Below are positions 1 to 10,195 of a stretch of 42,364 nt of DNA, piece after piece (within the stretch, counting starts at the first letter, position 1; every line of letters begins with the position of its first letter). Where the stretch lies: NCBI GenBank assembly GCA_947631405.1, contig CANRLC010000015.1:1-42364 (forward strand), read 5' to 3'. The notes beneath the pieces were generated by a model. That model did no database searches and was not told the origin of the DNA. It worked only from the letters and a program-made list of their open reading frames with translations. The position numbers and the translations under genes were made by a program. Origin of the DNA: an uncultured Clostridia bacterium. GTDB taxonomy: Bacteria; Bacillota; Clostridia; Christensenellales; Aristaeellaceae.

Positions 1-720
1 ACTCTATACAAGAATGGCAACGGCGTGGAGCAGGACTACACGCAAGCATTAGAGTGGTATCAGAAGGCAGCGGAGCAAGGAAATGCACACGCGATGTTTA
101 ATCTTGGCCTTCTATACGAGAATGGCAACGGTGTAGAGCAGGACTACACGCAAGCATTAGAGTGGTATCAGAAGGCAGCGGAGCAGGGAAATACAAGCGC
201 GATGTTTAATCTCGGCCTTCTATACAAGAATGGCAACGGTGTAGAGCAGGATTATACGCAAGCGGCCGAATGGTACCAGAAGGGTGCGGAGTTGGGAGAT
301 GCAAACGCAATGAACAATCTCGGCCTTCTATACGAGAATGGCAACGGTGTAGAGCAGGATTATACGCAAGCGGCCGAATGGTACCAGAAGGGTGCGGAGT
401 TGGGAGTTGCAAACGCAATGAACAATCTCGGCACTCTATACAAGAATGGCAACGGCGTGGAGCAGGACTACACGCAAGCATTAGAGTGGTATCAGAAGGC
501 AGCGGAGCAAGGAAATGCACACGCAATGAACAACCTCGGCATTCTATACGAGGGTGGCAAGGGCGTAGAGCAGGACTATGCGCAAGCGGCCGAGTGGTAT
601 CAGAAGGCTGCGGATCAGGGAAATGCAAACGCGATGTTTAATCTTGGCCTTCTATACGAGAATGGCAACGGTGTAGAGCAGGACTACAAACAAGCGGCTG
701 AATGGTATCACAAAGCGGCG
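1..720 (+). repeat. Tandem 108-bp in-frame repeats (Sel1 units)
   Basis: Six full and one partial 108-bp units. Long stretches match exactly between units, for example the segment around GGCAACGGYGTRGAGCAGGA recurs in almost every unit. Units 1, 2 and 5 share one version (QALEWYQKAAEQGN) and units 3 and 4 another (QAAEWYQKGAELG), suggesting block duplication. Confidence 0.9.
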
Positions 721-747
721 GATCTATATTGGAAAGCAGCGGATTGA
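1..747 (+). CDS. Sel1-repeat protein, 5' end outside window
   Basis: The frame is open from the first base, so the start lies upstream; a GTG at 25 is merely an internal valine. The 248 visible residues are about seven Sel1-like (TPR-related) units of 36 residues, each with the pattern LYxNGxGVEQDYxQAxEWYQKxA followed by AMxNLG. Such alpha-solenoids usually mediate protein-protein contacts; no partner can be named. The seventh unit breaks off after WYHKAAD and ends in LYWKAAD, a degenerate C-terminus. Base composition is less GC-rich than the following genes, and the repeats are almost identical at the DNA level, pointing to recent expansion. Family assignment is firm; function and localisation are unknown because the N-terminus is missing. 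Confidence 0.9.
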   Translation, partial: TLYKNGNGVEQDYTQALEWYQKAAEQGNAHAMFNLGLLYENGNGVEQDYTQALEWYQKAAEQGNTSAMFNLGLLYKNGNGVEQDYTQAAEWYQKGAELGDANAMNNLGLLYENGNGVEQDYTQAAEWYQKGAELGVANAMNNLGTLYKNGNGVEQDYTQALEWYQKAAEQGNAHAMNNLGILYEGGKGVEQDYAQAAEWYQKAADQGNANAMFNLGLLYENGNGVEQDYKQAAEWYHKAADLYWKAAD

Positions 748-923
748 TGAAATACGGAAGCAATGGCAATCTCAGTATGCGAGACGAGAAGGGCAACCGT
801 TGCTTTGGCAAGCTCTAGCGTTAGCGCGACGGCCTCGGCGTGGCGTTCTCCGAACGTCGATGGCGGGGGAGACGTATCCGGTGGCGAGCGTTGCCATGGG
901 ATAGAGCGCAAGTGAGGATTCCG

Positions 924-960
924 GCGGCGCGCCGTCTCCTTTGCGGAGGCGGCGCGCCGC
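924..960 (-). terminator. Strong GC hairpin at the 3' end of the minus-strand gene
   Basis: An 11-bp perfect stem (924-934 with 950-960) continues into a CTCC/GGAG inner stem. It touches the stop codon of the minus-strand gene. There is no T-run, so it may be a transcript-end stabiliser rather than an intrinsic terminator. A competing inverted repeat, TTGCGGAGGC (941-950) with GCCTCCGCAA (964-973), overlaps it. Confidence 0.4.
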
Positions 961-2996
961 TACGCCTCCGCAAGCACGCTCATGCATGGCCCGGTGACGG
1001 GCGAGCGCGCGAGGAGGCCGGCGAAGGGCTGGGAGAGCGCGGCGCTAGCGCAGAAGATCCCCTGCTCGGCGGTCGCGCAGCGCGCCGTGGGCAGCGGATG
1101 CGCGCGCTCGGGGCGAATGGCGGCGGTCAGACGGCGCGCGAAAAGCTCCGGCGCGGCGCGGCGCAGGAACGTGTGCGGATGGGTGAGCGGCAGCGTCTCT
1201 TCCTGTTCGGGCAGCGCGCGCAGCAGCGGCACGGGCAAAAACAGCGCGTCCAGAGGATCGGCCTGCGGCGCGCTCTCCGCAGCGGCGGGCAGCGTCTCGG
1301 GCGGCGCGCCCTCCCAAGCGCGCAGCGACGCGCGAAGCAGCGCCGCCAGCGGGCCGCGAGCGGGGAGACCGCGCGCGCGCAGCGCGAACGCCTCGATTTG
1401 CGCGGGGAGCGGCCGCAGCACGGCGTCGCACGCGCCCATGCGCTCGCGCAGGAGCTGCGCGCAGGAGAGCAGCGCGGCGCGGTCGGCTGGGGAGATCGGC
1501 TCCGCCACTTCTCCCAGCAGCGATTGCGCCTGCGTCGCGGCGTCGTCCGCCTCGCGCAGGCCCAGCAGCAGCTCGGCGCACAGCGCGAGCATCCGGCGCG
1601 GGGCGGGCATCGCATCGTTGATGCTGCCGCCGGAGAGAGCCTCGGCGGCCATCTCTTGCAGGCGCGCTTGCTCCTCGGGCGCGAGCGGGATGCGCTCCCG
1701 GCGCGGGGAGGCCAGCGCGGGAAAGAGCAGCGGCGCACCGAGCCAGAGCAGCGCGACGGCGACGGACGGCGCGGCCGCGCCCGCCCCGGCAAAGCCCGCC
1801 GCCAGCAGCGCCGCCCCGCAGAGCGAGCAGCCCGACGCGCCGCGAAGGCCCTGCGGCACGCGGGGGCGCAGCAGCGGGGCGCGGGCAAAGCGCTCGTCGA
1901 GGAAGGCTTGCAGCGCGAGCGCGGCGTGCGCGGGCAGCAGCGCCGTGCGCACGAGCGCGCCCGGCAGCAGGCGCGGGCGGACGAGGGCCGGGAACTCCGG
2001 CAGCGCGACGGCGGCGGCGGCCAACGCGGGCGCGCCCAGCGCGCCGGAGAGCAGCAGCAGCGCGACCTGCATCGCGGGCAGCAGCGCCGCGGCCATCGCA
2101 AGCCGCGCGGCGGGCAGACCGTGCGCGGCCCGATCGCGGGAAAAGGCGCGGCGCATCGCGCGGCGCAGGCGGATGTCCGCCCGCGAGAGCAGGCCGTCCA
2201 CGCCGAGCGGCGCGTCATGCACGAAACGGCAATCCTCCGCGACATAAGCGGGCGACAGCGGCAGCCCTTGCGCCAGCGCGAGCAGCGAGGCCGGGCCGTA
2301 GAGCGCCGGATCGCCGCCCGGCAGGCGCAGCGCAACCGGCGCGAGCCGCGCGTTTTCGCCCGCCTCGAGCGGCGAGAGGGAAAAGCCCGCGCGCAGCAGG
2401 CTCGCCAGCGCGCAGTCCGCCTGCGCAAGCGGAGGCAGCACCCGCGCGAGGACGGGCCGCTCCACCGCGCGCGCTGCTAATCGCCTTCCCGCGAAGCCGC
2501 CGCCGGGCAGGGGAAGCGGCGCGGCATGGCGCAGCGCCTTGAGCATCCGTCCGGGCGTGTCCGGCGCGCAGGAAAAGCCGTCCGGCACGAAGAGCATCGC
2601 GTCGAATCGGCCCATGATCGCCGCCGGGGCGAACGTCTTGACCTCGAAGGCCGCGTCCTCGCGGCCCAGCGTGAGCATCGCGGCGACGACGGCCTCCGCC
2701 GCGCGCGGCTGCGCCGCACCAAGATACGCGCGCGCCGCATCGTCCCACGCGCGCCGCCGCACGAGCAGGAAAAAGCGCCCCGGCGCGCGCGCGTTCATCG
2801 CCATCACGCCGGATTGCAGCCGGCGCGTCGCCGCGCCGTCGTCCCAGTCCCGCGCGGCGGAGGAGGCGGGCAGATCGCAAAACAGCAGCGCGCAGCCCCC
2901 GCCCGCGGCCAGCCTGCGCAGGCGGCGCAGCGCGCCATCCGCCTCCTCGCGCGTTCCCACCGTCGCGTGCAGCACGCGCAACAGGCGCTCCTCCAT
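960..2996 (-). CDS. Divergent cyclic beta-glucan synthase-like (GT84-like) membrane protein
   Basis: 678 residues from an ATG preceded by a good AGAGGAGG site; the longer open frame upstream has no such signal. The N-terminus (LLRVLHATVGTREEAD, then FCDLP, AMNAR and RFFLLVRRRAWDD) follows the order seen in the GT84 region of NdvB-type cyclic beta-1,2-glucan synthases. FDAMLFVPDGFS stands where those enzymes have their donor-site aspartates (VITLDADT). Hydrophobic segments around residues 300-460 and the stretch LPAHAALALQAFLDERF match the membrane part that follows GT84. The phosphorylase-like C-terminal half of NdvB (GH94) is absent and the usual D-A-D motif is not conserved, so the protein is probably not a normal polymerase. 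It is extremely rich in Ala, Leu and Arg. The family assignment is inferred from remembered motif order, not from a search. Confidence 0.5.
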   Translation of the reverse strand: MEERLLRVLHATVGTREEADGALRRLRRLAAGGGCALLFCDLPASSAARDWDDGAATRRLQSGVMAMNARAPGRFFLLVRRRAWDDAARAYLGAAQPRAAEAVVAAMLTLGREDAAFEVKTFAPAAIMGRFDAMLFVPDGFSCAPDTPGRMLKALRHAAPLPLPGGGFAGRRLAARAVERPVLARVLPPLAQADCALASLLRAGFSLSPLEAGENARLAPVALRLPGGDPALYGPASLLALAQGLPLSPAYVAEDCRFVHDAPLGVDGLLSRADIRLRRAMRRAFSRDRAAHGLPAARLAMAAALLPAMQVALLLLSGALGAPALAAAAVALPEFPALVRPRLLPGALVRTALLPAHAALALQAFLDERFARAPLLRPRVPQGLRGASGCSLCGAALLAAGFAGAGAAAPSVAVALLWLGAPLLFPALASPRRERIPLAPEEQARLQEMAAEALSGGSINDAMPAPRRMLALCAELLLGLREADDAATQAQSLLGEVAEPISPADRAALLSCAQLLRERMGACDAVLRPLPAQIEAFALRARGLPARGPLAALLRASLRAWEGAPPETLPAAAESAPQADPLDALFLPVPLLRALPEQEETLPLTHPHTFLRRAAPELFARRLTAAIRPERAHPLPTARCATAEQGIFCASAALSQPFAGLLARSPVTGPCMSVLAEA

Positions 2997-3168
2997 GGCG
3001 CATCCTCCTCTCGCGCGGGATGTCTTTCCCGCCATTTTGCCCCGCAACGGCGCGCCGCATGCGCGCGGGGTTCGGCGCATACGCTGAATATCGGGGCTTT
3101 GCGCGCCGCAAGGGGCGCAAAAAGGGGCAGAGCTTCGCAAGAAAAAGCGCCAAAAACGTCGTTTGGGA

Positions 3169-3197
3169 TTGTTTTCCCGTTATGGGCGTGCTATAAT
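3169..3197 (+). promoter_or_regulatory. SigA-type promoter of tig-clpP-clpX
   Basis: TTGTTT at 3169-3174, 17-bp spacer, TATAAT at 3192-3197, about 55 bp before the tig start. No CIRCE or CtsR-like heptad repeats were recognised nearby. Confidence 0.7.
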
Positions 3198-3255
3198 ATA
3201 AGGTAGCGCTTTGGGCTATCCCTGAACGCATCCAGATGAGGAGGAGCAAAAGAGC

Positions 3256-4707
3256 ATGAGCAGCACCGTTACCAAGCTTTCCAGCAATCGGGTGAAGCTG
3301 ACCTTTGACGTAGACGCCGCGACCTTCGACGAGGCGATGAACAAGGCGTACCTCAAGCTGCGCGGCCGCGTCAACGTGCCGGGCTTCCGCAAGGGCAAGG
3401 CGCCGCGCAAGCTGATCGAGAATTATTACGGCGAGGGCGTCTTCTACGACGAGGCGTTCGAGCTGGTGTTCGACGAGGTCTACGGCCCCGCCGTGACCGA
3501 GCATGGTCTCGAGGTCGTAGACCGCCCGGAGATCGACATCACCCAGATCGGCGCGGGGCAGAACCTGCAATTCACCTGCACCGTCTACGTCAGCCCCGAC
3601 GTGACCCTCGGCGAGTACAAGGGCGTCGAGGTGAAGCGCAAGCACACGGCCGTCACCGACGAGCAGGTGGACGCGCGCGTCGAGCAGGATCGCCAGAAGC
3701 AGGCCGCCGAGGTCGCCGTCGAGGATCGCCCCGTCAAGGAGGGCGACACGGTGGGCCTCGACTACGCCGGCACCGTGGACGGCGTCGCCTTTGCGGGCGG
3801 CACCGCGCAGGGGCAGACGCTCAAGATCGGCTCCCACAGCTTCATCCCCGGCTTCGAGGAGCAGATGATCGGCATGAAGCTGGGCGAGGAGAAGGATCTG
3901 AACGTCACCTTCCCCGAGGAGTATCACGCCGAGGAGCTGAAGGGCAAAGCCGCCGTCTTCCATGTGAAGGTCAACTCCATCACCGAGACGCAGCTCCCGG
4001 CGCTGGACGACGACTTCGCCAAGGACATCAGCGAGTTTGACACGCTCGATGAATACAAGAAGGACATCCGCGCCAAACTGGAAGCTCAGGCGGCCGAGCG
4101 CGACGAGAACGAGTTCACGAACGCCGTGCTCGACAAGGTCGTGGAGAACGCGACCGTGGACATCCCGGAGGCGATGATCGAGCGGCAGATCGACTCCATG
4201 ATGCGCGACTTCGAGTACCGCCTCGGCGCGCAGGGCCTCAAGCTGGCCGACTTCATCAAGTACACCGGGCAGGACGAAAAGGCCTTCCGCGCCGGCTACC
4301 GCGAGCAGGCCGAGCGCAGCGTGAAGGCGCATCTGGTGCTCAGCGCGATCGAGAAGGCCGAGGCCATCGACGCGACGGAGGAGGAGATCGACGCGCAGAT
4401 CGCGCAGTTCGCCCCGCAGAGCGGCAAGAGCTTTGACGAACTCAAGGCGTCGCTCTCCGAGACCGACCGCGGCTACTTCAAGGCCGACGCCATCCGCGAC
4501 AACGCGATCAAGTTCCTCGTAGAGAACGCCAAGGCGGTCAAGGAGACCAAGGCCGCCAAGGAGCCGAAGGCCGAGAAGGCCGACAAGCCCGCAAAGGCGG
4601 CGAAGGCCGACAAAGCTGAAAAGGCCGAAAAGAGCGCCAAGGAGCCGAAGGCCCCCAAGAAGACCAAGGAGCCGAAGGCCCCGAAGGAGACCAAGGCGGA
4701 CAAGTGA
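3256..4707 (+). CDS. tig: Trigger factor
   Basis: Ribosome-bound chaperone and peptidyl-prolyl isomerase that meets nascent chains at the exit tunnel. 483 residues. The N-terminal ribosome-binding domain contains the signature [15 protein letters not shown] at about 39-53. The FKBP-type domain (about 155-240) carries [14 protein letters not shown] and [14 protein letters not shown] long helical C-terminal arm follows. The last 60 residues (from about 424) are an Ala/Lys/Glu/Pro-rich tail of [10 protein letters not shown]-like units, longer than the ordinary trigger factor end. The start follows GATGAGGAGG. First gene of a tig-clpP-clpX operon; clpP begins 23 bp downstream. Confidence 0.97.
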   Translation: MSSTVTKLSSNRVKLTFDVDAATFDEAMNKAYLKLRGRVNVPGFRKGKAPRKLIENYYGEGVFYDEAFELVFDEVYGPAVTEHGLEVVDRPEIDITQIGAGQNLQFTCTVYVSPDVTLGEYKGVEVKRKHTAVTDEQVDARVEQDRQKQAAEVAVEDRPVKEGDTVGLDYAGTVDGVAFAGGTAQGQTLKIGSHSFIPGFEEQMIGMKLGEEKDLNVTFPEEYHAEELKGKAAVFHVKVNSITETQLPALDDDFAKDISEFDTLDEYKKDIRAKLEAQAAERDENEFTNAVLDKVVENATVDIPEAMIERQIDSMMRDFEYRLGAQGLKLADFIKYTGQDEKAFRAGYREQAERSVKAHLVLSAIEKAEAIDATEEEIDAQIAQFAPQSGKSFDELKASLSETDRGYFKADAIRDNAIKFLVENAKAVKETKAAKEPKAEKADKPAKAAKADKAEKAEKSAKEPKAPKKTKEPKAPKETKADK

Positions 4708-4730
4708 GCATGGCCGCAGGAGGGAGCAGC

Positions 4731-5336
4731 ATGGCAAACAACTACTACTTTGAGCCGAGCGTGATCGAGAAAACGCCCTACGGGGAGCGCTCCTACGACG
4801 TGTACTCCCGCCTGCTCAAGGATCGCGTGATCTTTCTGCGCGGCGAGGTGAACGAGGCGCTGGCCAACAGCATCGTGGCGCAGCTGCTGTTTCTGGAGAT
4901 GGAAGACCCGGACGCCGAGATCTCGATGTACATCAACAGCCCGGGCGGCAGCGTCACCGACGGCATGGCGATCTTCGACACGATGCGCTACATCAAGCCG
5001 AAGGTGCGCACGGTGTGCTTGGGGATGGCCGCGTCGATGGGCGCGTTCCTGCTGATGGCGGGCGAGCCGGGCATGCGTCTGGCGCTGCCCAACGCCGAGG
5101 TGATGATTCACCAGCCCAGCGGCGGCGCGCAGGGACAGGCGACCGACGTGCAGCGCCACGCGGAATGGCTGCTGCGCACCAAGAAAAAGATGAACGCGCT
5201 GATGAGCGAGATGACCGGCCAGCCGCTGGAAGTTATCGAGCGGGACGTCGAGCGCGACACCTTCATGACCGCGCAGGAAGCGCTCTCCTACGGCATCATC
5301 GACAAGATCTATGAGCCGCGCAGCAAGACCAACTGA
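4731..5336 (+). CDS. clpP: ATP-dependent Clp protease proteolytic subunit
   Basis: Serine peptidase that forms the barrel of the ClpXP/ClpAP protease. 201 residues, the usual length. The catalytic triad is visible as Ser102 (GMAASMGAF), His127 ([10 protein letters not shown]) and Asp176 (in [10 protein letters not shown]). The [10 protein letters not shown] loop lines the active site. The ATG at 4731 was chosen because AGGAGGGAG precedes it at proper distance; an in-frame ATG at 4704 would overlap the tig stop and add nine residues without a ribosome site. It lies between tig and clpX, 8 bp before the latter, so the ATPase partner is co-transcribed. Confidence 0.97.
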   Translation: MANNYYFEPSVIEKTPYGERSYDVYSRLLKDRVIFLRGEVNEALANSIVAQLLFLEMEDPDAEISMYINSPGGSVTDGMAIFDTMRYIKPKVRTVCLGMAASMGAFLLMAGEPGMRLALPNAEVMIHQPSGGAQGQATDVQRHAEWLLRTKKKMNALMSEMTGQPLEVIERDVERDTFMTAQEALSYGIIDKIYEPRSKTN

Positions 5337-5344
5337 GGTGCGAA

Positions 5345-6661
<1,317 letters not shown>

Positions 6662-6679
6662 AACCCAAAACAAACGCGC

Positions 6680-6716
6680 AGCGCGCGCCGGATGCCCGGC
6701 GCGCGCTTTGACATTT
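6680..6716 (+). terminator. Terminator after clpX
   Basis: 12-bp perfect stem AGCGCGCGCCGG/CCGGCGCGCGCT (6680-6691 and 6696-6707) with loop ATGC, followed by TTGACATTTT. The T-run is imperfect, so some read-through into lon is possible. Confidence 0.65.
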
Positions 6717-6745
6717 TCTGCGGGCAGGAGTTGGCGGCGCGAAAG

Positions 6746-6774
6746 TTGCAAAACGGGCGACATTCGGGTATAAT
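6746..6774 (+). promoter_or_regulatory. Promoter of lon
   Basis: TTGCAA at 6746-6751, 17-bp spacer, TATAAT at 6769-6774. The short leader that follows has a GCCCGC/GCGGGC hairpin (6781-6786 with 6801-6806) ending directly before the AAGGAGGG ribosome site. Confidence 0.8.
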
Positions 6775-6820
6775 GAAATCGCCCGCTTCTGTGTCCTTTC
6801 GCGGGCAAGGAGGGAATGCT

Positions 6821-9292
6821 ATGGCTCGAAACACCCGAAAAAAGCGCACTCAGCCCGTGACGCTGCCGCTGCTGCCGCTGCGTGGGCTGATGGTGTTTCC
6901 GTATATGGTGCTGCATTTCGACGTCGGCCGCCGCAAGTCCGTGGCGGCGCTCGAGCACGCGATGCTGGACGATCAGCGCGTGTTCCTCGTCGCCCAGCGC
7001 GATATGGAGGTCAGCGACCCGGACGTGGGCGACCTCTACCACGTCGGCACGATCGCGCTGGTCAAGCAGGTCTTGAAACTCCCCGGCGACAACATCCGCG
7101 TGCTGGTGGAGGGCAAGAGCCGCGCCATCCTGCGCGCGGTTACGCAGGAGGAGCCGTACTTCGAGGGCGCGCTCGACGAGCTGCTCCCCGCCGCCGTGCC
7201 CGCCTCCATCGAGACCGACGCGTTGCTGCGCACCGCGCATAGCTGCTTTGAGGAGTTCTGCCGGATGAGCGGGCGCATCTCCGGGGAGACGATGCAGTCC
7301 GTGATGGAGATCGAGGATCCCGGCCAGCTCGCCGACGTCATCGCCGCGAACGTGCTGACCAAGGTCGAGGATCGCCAGCAGGTTCTGGAGGAGTTTGACA
7401 GCCTCGCCCGGCTGGAATCCGTCTGCGCGATCCTCGTGCGCGAGACCGAGCTGGCGGGCGTGGAAAAGAAGGTACAGGCGCGCGTGCGCAAGCAGATCGA
7501 GCAGAACCAGAAGGATTACTTCCTGCGCGAGCAGATCAAGGCGATCCAGACGGAGCTGGGCGACAAGGACGCCACCGACGTGGAGGATCTGCGCGAGCGG
7601 CTGGAAAAGACGCCGATGGGCGACGAGGCCCGCGACCGCGCGACACGCGAGCTGGACAGGCTCTCGCGCATGGCGCCCGGCAGCCCCGAGATCGGCGTCA
7701 GCCGCACCTACGTCGAATGGCTGCTCGACCTGCCGTGGGGCAAGGTCACGCCGGATAACCTCGACCTGAAGCGCGCCCGCCGCATCCTCGCCGAGGATCA
7801 CTACGGGCTGGAGGAGGTCAAGGAGCGCGTCGTCGAATACCTCGCGGTGTGCCGCATCAAGAACAACATGAAGGGGCCGGTGCTCTGCTTCGTCGGCCCG
7901 CCGGGCGTGGGCAAGACGTCCATCGCGCGCAGCATCGCGCGGGCGCTCGGCCGCCAGTTCGTGCAGATGTCGCTGGGCGGCGTGCGCGACGAGGCCGAGA
8001 TTCGCGGCCACCGGCGCACCTACATCGGCGCGATCCCGGGGCGCATCATCTCCTCGATCAAGCAGGCGGGCACGATGAACCCCGTGTTCCTCTTCGACGA
8101 GATCGACAAGATGGCCTCCGACGTGCGCGGCGATCCCGCCAGCGCGATGCTGGAGGTGCTCGACAGCGCGCAGAACAACGCCTTCCGCGATCACTATCTG
8201 GAGGCGCCGTTCGACCTGTCGGGCGTGCTGTTCATCACCACCGCGAACACCGCCGACACCATCCCGCGCCCGCTGCTCGACCGCATGGAGGTCATCGAGG
8301 TCAGCGGCTACACGGAGGAGGAGAAATTGCAGATCGCCAAGCGCCACCTGCTGCCGGGGCAGATCGCCGAGCATGGCCTCGCGCCGCGCAGCGTGCGCAT
8401 GAGCGAAAGGGTGCTGCGCGATCTCATCCGCGGCTACACGCGCGAGGCGGGCGTGCGCAGGCTGCAGCGGACGATCGGCAAGGTCGTGCGCAAGAGCGCC
8501 GTCGAGATGATCGACGAGGGGCTGGAGACTGTGACCGTGACGCCCGAAAAGCTGGAGGCCTTCCTCGGCGCGCCGCGCTACCACTACGAGCACGCGGGCA
8601 AGAAGCCGGAGGTCGGCGTCGTCAACGGGCTGGCATACACGGTCGTCGGCGGCGACACGCTGCAAATCGAGACCACGACCATGCCCGGGACGGGCGCGCT
8701 GGAATTGACCGGAAGCCTCGGCGACGTGATGAAGGAGAGCGCCCGCGCCGCGCGCTCGTATGTCCGCGCGCACGCGAAGGAGCTGGGCATCGAGGCGGAG
8801 TTTTACAAGACGCTCGACATCCACATCCACGTCCCCGAGGGCGCGGTGCCCAAGGATGGCCCGAGCGCCGGCGTCACCATGACCACGGCGCTGGTCTCGG
8901 CGCTGACGGGCATCCCCGTGCGGCAGAACGTCGCGATGACGGGCGAGATCACGCTGCGCGGGCGCGTGCTGCCCATCGGCGGGCTGAAGGAAAAGCTGCT
9001 CGCCGCCCATCGCGCGGGCATCGACACCGTGCTCATCCCCAAGGAGAACGTGAAGGATCTTGAGGAGGTGCCGGAGAACGTGCGCGAGGCGCTGCGCATC
9101 GTGCCGGTGGAGGAGGTCGGCGAGGTGCTCTTGCAGGCGCTCACCGAGCCGCCGAGGCCGCGGCCGGAGAAGGCCGGCGGCGAGACCGCCGACCCAGAGC
9201 CGAGCGCGCCGACCAAGCCGGGCAAGCGGAATATCGGACGGCCCGCGCCGGGCAGGCCACCCGTGCTGCGCGCGCGGCGGCGCAAGGACTAA
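6821..9292 (+). CDS. lon: ATP-dependent protease Lon (LonA)
   Basis: Cytoplasmic AAA+ serine protease for damaged and regulatory proteins. 823 residues. The N-terminal LON substrate-binding domain begins at [14 protein letters not shown] (about 17). Walker A GPPGVGKT is at 359-366, with Walker [11 protein letters not shown] about 65 residues later. The protease domain has catalytic Ser682 in [11 protein letters not shown] and Lys725 in [11 protein letters not shown]. The ATG at 6821 follows AAGGAGGG; the frame is open further upstream but across the promoter, so the longer version is not real. The last 40 residues are a Pro/Arg/Gly-rich tail absent from standard Lon. It has its own promoter, separate from clpX. 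Confidence 0.97.
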   Translation: MARNTRKKRTQPVTLPLLPLRGLMVFPYMVLHFDVGRRKSVAALEHAMLDDQRVFLVAQRDMEVSDPDVGDLYHVGTIALVKQVLKLPGDNIRVLVEGKSRAILRAVTQEEPYFEGALDELLPAAVPASIETDALLRTAHSCFEEFCRMSGRISGETMQSVMEIEDPGQLADVIAANVLTKVEDRQQVLEEFDSLARLESVCAILVRETELAGVEKKVQARVRKQIEQNQKDYFLREQIKAIQTELGDKDATDVEDLRERLEKTPMGDEARDRATRELDRLSRMAPGSPEIGVSRTYVEWLLDLPWGKVTPDNLDLKRARRILAEDHYGLEEVKERVVEYLAVCRIKNNMKGPVLCFVGPPGVGKTSIARSIARALGRQFVQMSLGGVRDEAEIRGHRRTYIGAIPGRIISSIKQAGTMNPVFLFDEIDKMASDVRGDPASAMLEVLDSAQNNAFRDHYLEAPFDLSGVLFITTANTADTIPRPLLDRMEVIEVSGYTEEEKLQIAKRHLLPGQIAEHGLAPRSVRMSERVLRDLIRGYTREAGVRRLQRTIGKVVRKSAVEMIDEGLETVTVTPEKLEAFLGAPRYHYEHAGKKPEVGVVNGLAYTVVGGDTLQIETTTMPGTGALELTGSLGDVMKESARAARSYVRAHAKELGIEAEFYKTLDIHIHVPEGAVPKDGPSAGVTMTTALVSALTGIPVRQNVAMTGEITLRGRVLPIGGLKEKLLAAHRAGIDTVLIPKENVKDLEEVPENVREALRIVPVEEVGEVLLQALTEPPRPRPEKAGGETADPEPSAPTKPGKRNIGRPAPGRPPVLRARRRKD

Positions 9293-9317
9293 TGCTTTTC
9301 TTAGATTAGAATCTTTA

Positions 9318-9443
9318 TGTGCTGCGAAGCACAGGATGGGGTCTGGGGACAATGTCCCCAGACAGGGTTTGGGGCGGTAGCCCCAACGTACCCCAATCGC
9401 GAAGCGATTGCCAAAAGCAGCCCGGTAGCGAAGCGATCCCGGG
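9318..9443. repeat. Cluster of five consecutive small hairpins
   Basis: In 126 bp five palindromes follow each other: TGTGCTGCGAAGCACA (9318-9333), GTCTGGGGAC/GTCCCCAGAC (9341-9363), TTGGGGC/GCCCCAA (9369-9386), CAATCGC/GCGATTG (9394-9410) and CCCGG/CCGGG (9421-9443). None has a clean T-run. The arrangement resembles dispersed intergenic repeats of gut Clostridia; a copy-number search is needed to prove that. It fills most of the lon-engB gap. Confidence 0.6.
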
Positions 9444-9564
9444 CGGGTTGTTCATGAAAAGTTGCGCTATTTTGCTTATGCTTGCCCAGAGAACCTGATA
9501 ACAGAGTGCGTAGATCGTTTTATCTGAGACTAGTATAAACCACAACGCGAGCGAGGAACGAGCG

Positions 9565-10176
9565 ATGATCGTCAAGCGGGCGGACTTTATCACCTCCATG
9601 AAGGACTACGGCGACTTCGCCACGCGCGGCTGCCCGGAGGTGGCCTTCGCAGGGAAGAGCAACGTGGGCAAATCCTCGATGATCAACCGGCTGACGGGTC
9701 GGGGCAAGTTGGCGCGCATCAGCGCCACGCCCGGCAAGACGCGGCTCATCAACGTCTATCACCTCAACGGCGAGATCAACCTGATCGACCTGCCGGGCTA
9801 CGGCTTCGCCAAGGTGAGCAAGGCCGAGAAGCTCTCGTGGGGCAAGATGATGCAGGACTATTTCGCACGCACGCGCGACCTGCGGCAGGTGTTCCATCTG
9901 GTGGACATCCGCCACGAGCCGAGCGCCGAGGATCGCGAGATGAACGCCTTCCTGCGGCAGAGCGGCATCCCGTTCACGGTCGTGGCGGCAAAGGCGGACA
10001 AGATCAGCCGCGGCGCGCGGCTGAAATGCCTCGCGCCGATCTGCCGGGCGCTGTCCGTGCAGCCGTGGCAGGTGATCCCGTTCTCCTCCGAGGATGGGAC
10101 GGGGCGCGAGGAGCTGCTCGCGCGCATCGAGGCGGTCTGCGCGGCGCAGGCGGACGAGACCGCACAGGACGAATGA
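9565..10176 (+). CDS. engB: Ribosome biogenesis GTP-binding protein EngB (YsxC/YihA)
   Basis: TrmE-Era-EngA-EngB-type GTPase needed for large ribosomal subunit assembly. 203 residues, the normal size. Motifs: G1 GKSNVGKSS (about residues 31-39), G2 threonine in SATPGKTR, G3 DLPGYGFA, G4 AAKADK instead of the usual TKxD, G5 FSSEDG. The start follows a GAGCGAGGA site. It sits downstream of lon, as in many Bacillota, but is separated from it by the hairpin cluster; a TATAAA at 9534-9539 could belong to its own weak promoter. The next gene starts 19 bp after its stop. Confidence 0.95.
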   Translation: MIVKRADFITSMKDYGDFATRGCPEVAFAGKSNVGKSSMINRLTGRGKLARISATPGKTRLINVYHLNGEINLIDLPGYGFAKVSKAEKLSWGKMMQDYFARTRDLRQVFHLVDIRHEPSAEDREMNAFLRQSGIPFTVVAAKADKISRGARLKCLAPICRALSVQPWQVIPFSSEDGTGREELLARIEAVCAAQADETAQDE

Positions 10177-10195
10177 CGCCGAAGGAGGCGGAAGC

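Noticed and set aside
840-2480. 546-codon plus-strand open frame opposite the glucan-synthase-like gene
   Set aside because: Arg/Gln-rich product typical of antisense GC-rich DNA; the minus-strand frame has motif order and a ribosome site.
3100-3255. CIRCE/HrcA or CtsR operator before tig-clpPX
   Set aside because: No TTAGCACTC inverted repeat or CtsR heptads could be found.
2215-4737. 840-codon minus-strand open frame opposite tig
   Set aside because: Shadow of tig and of the neighbouring gene; low-complexity Leu/Gly/Asp product without domains.
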